Shown here: positions 12,367 through 12,396 of the stretch, in pieces
Numbering within the stretch: the first letter of the stretch is position 1
Layout: the number at the start of each line of letters is the position of its first letter
NCBI GenBank assembly: GCA_021771675.1
Contig: JAETOP010000108.1
Coordinates: forward strand, 1 to 12,396
Source of the DNA: Oscillospiraceae bacterium
Lineage (GTDB): Bacteria > Bacillota_A > Clostridia > Oscillospirales > Oscillospiraceae
Direction of reading: 5' to 3'
Length of the DNA stretch: 12,396 bases
Notes under the pieces: generated by a model
The model's input: only the letters and a program-made list of their open reading frames with translations
What the model was told of the DNA's origin: nothing
The model's database searches: none
Program-made: the position numbers and the translations under genes

Positions 12367-12396
12367 TCAGCCTGTGACCTGCTCCACTTCCGGTAT
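12367..12396 (-). CDS. 3' end of an unidentified minus-strand gene
   Basis: The last nine residues IPEVEQVTG and a TGA are visible, followed at once by a hairpin. In related elements the VirD4-type coupling protein gene lies upstream of Maff2 and VirB6, so this could be its end. That is inference from gene order; nine residues do not identify it. Confidence 0.4.
   Translation of the reverse strand: MPEVEQVTG

Noticed and set aside
12276..12396. Group II intron end interrupting Maff2
   Set aside because: No domain V-like hairpin or intron boundary signature was found between the right-edge gene and the Maff2 remnant. A deletion explains the sequence more simply.

Overview
The window is a stretch of the conjugation module of an integrative and conjugative element (ICE) of the Tn1549 / Clostridioides difficile CTn type. 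The protein families (PrgI/VirB3, VirB4, VirB6, CD1108-type NlpC/P60 protein, DUF4315, DUF4366/CD1107, Cys-rich VLP, MobC, CD1845, MOBP-like relaxase), the GC-rich coding sequence and the strong AGGAGG ribosome binding sites point to a Gram-positive gut Clostridia host, most likely Oscillospiraceae or Lachnospiraceae. The species cannot be read from the window.

Almost everything is on the minus strand, so transcription runs from high to low coordinates. At the right edge are the last nine codons of an unidentified gene, a terminator-like hairpin, and the 3' end of a Maff2-type small membrane protein gene whose 5' part is missing. The transfer operon follows: VirB6-like channel protein, SpoVG-like protein, a DUF7007-like protein, PrgI (VirB3-like), VirB4 ATPase, CD1108-type cell-wall hydrolase, DUF4315, DUF4366 surface protein, a 56-residue Cys protein and a Cys-rich VLP protein. 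Most of these genes overlap or abut. This unit stops at a strong hairpin terminator at 4325-4352.

A second unit (195-residue protein, 61-residue protein, MobC) lies behind a hairpin-rich intergenic region and ends at a clear terminator (3043-3080). A visibly AT-rich Mrr-type restriction endonuclease gene with its own promoter and terminator then separates MobC from the last unit, CD1845 protein plus relaxase. A cluster of inverted repeats follows the relaxase. At the left edge is the 3' end of a convergent plus-strand gene with its terminator.

The genes together would make a mating machine. The relaxase and MobC process the element's DNA; VirB4, PrgI and VirB6 form the ATPase and membrane core; the NlpC/P60 protein opens peptidoglycan; DUF4366 is anchored outside the membrane. 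The coupling protein and recombinase are not identifiable here.

The most striking unexplained feature is a 23-bp palindrome (arms CTTCGGGCCAA) present ten times. It sits at or near most gene boundaries, and four copies lie inside genes, all read in the same frame as SGQV(G/D)PK. It behaves like a small mobile palindromic element that tolerates coding positions. Secondly, the relaxase, MobC and the 195-residue protein appear to start at CTG, CTG and ATA, each with a good ribosome binding site.
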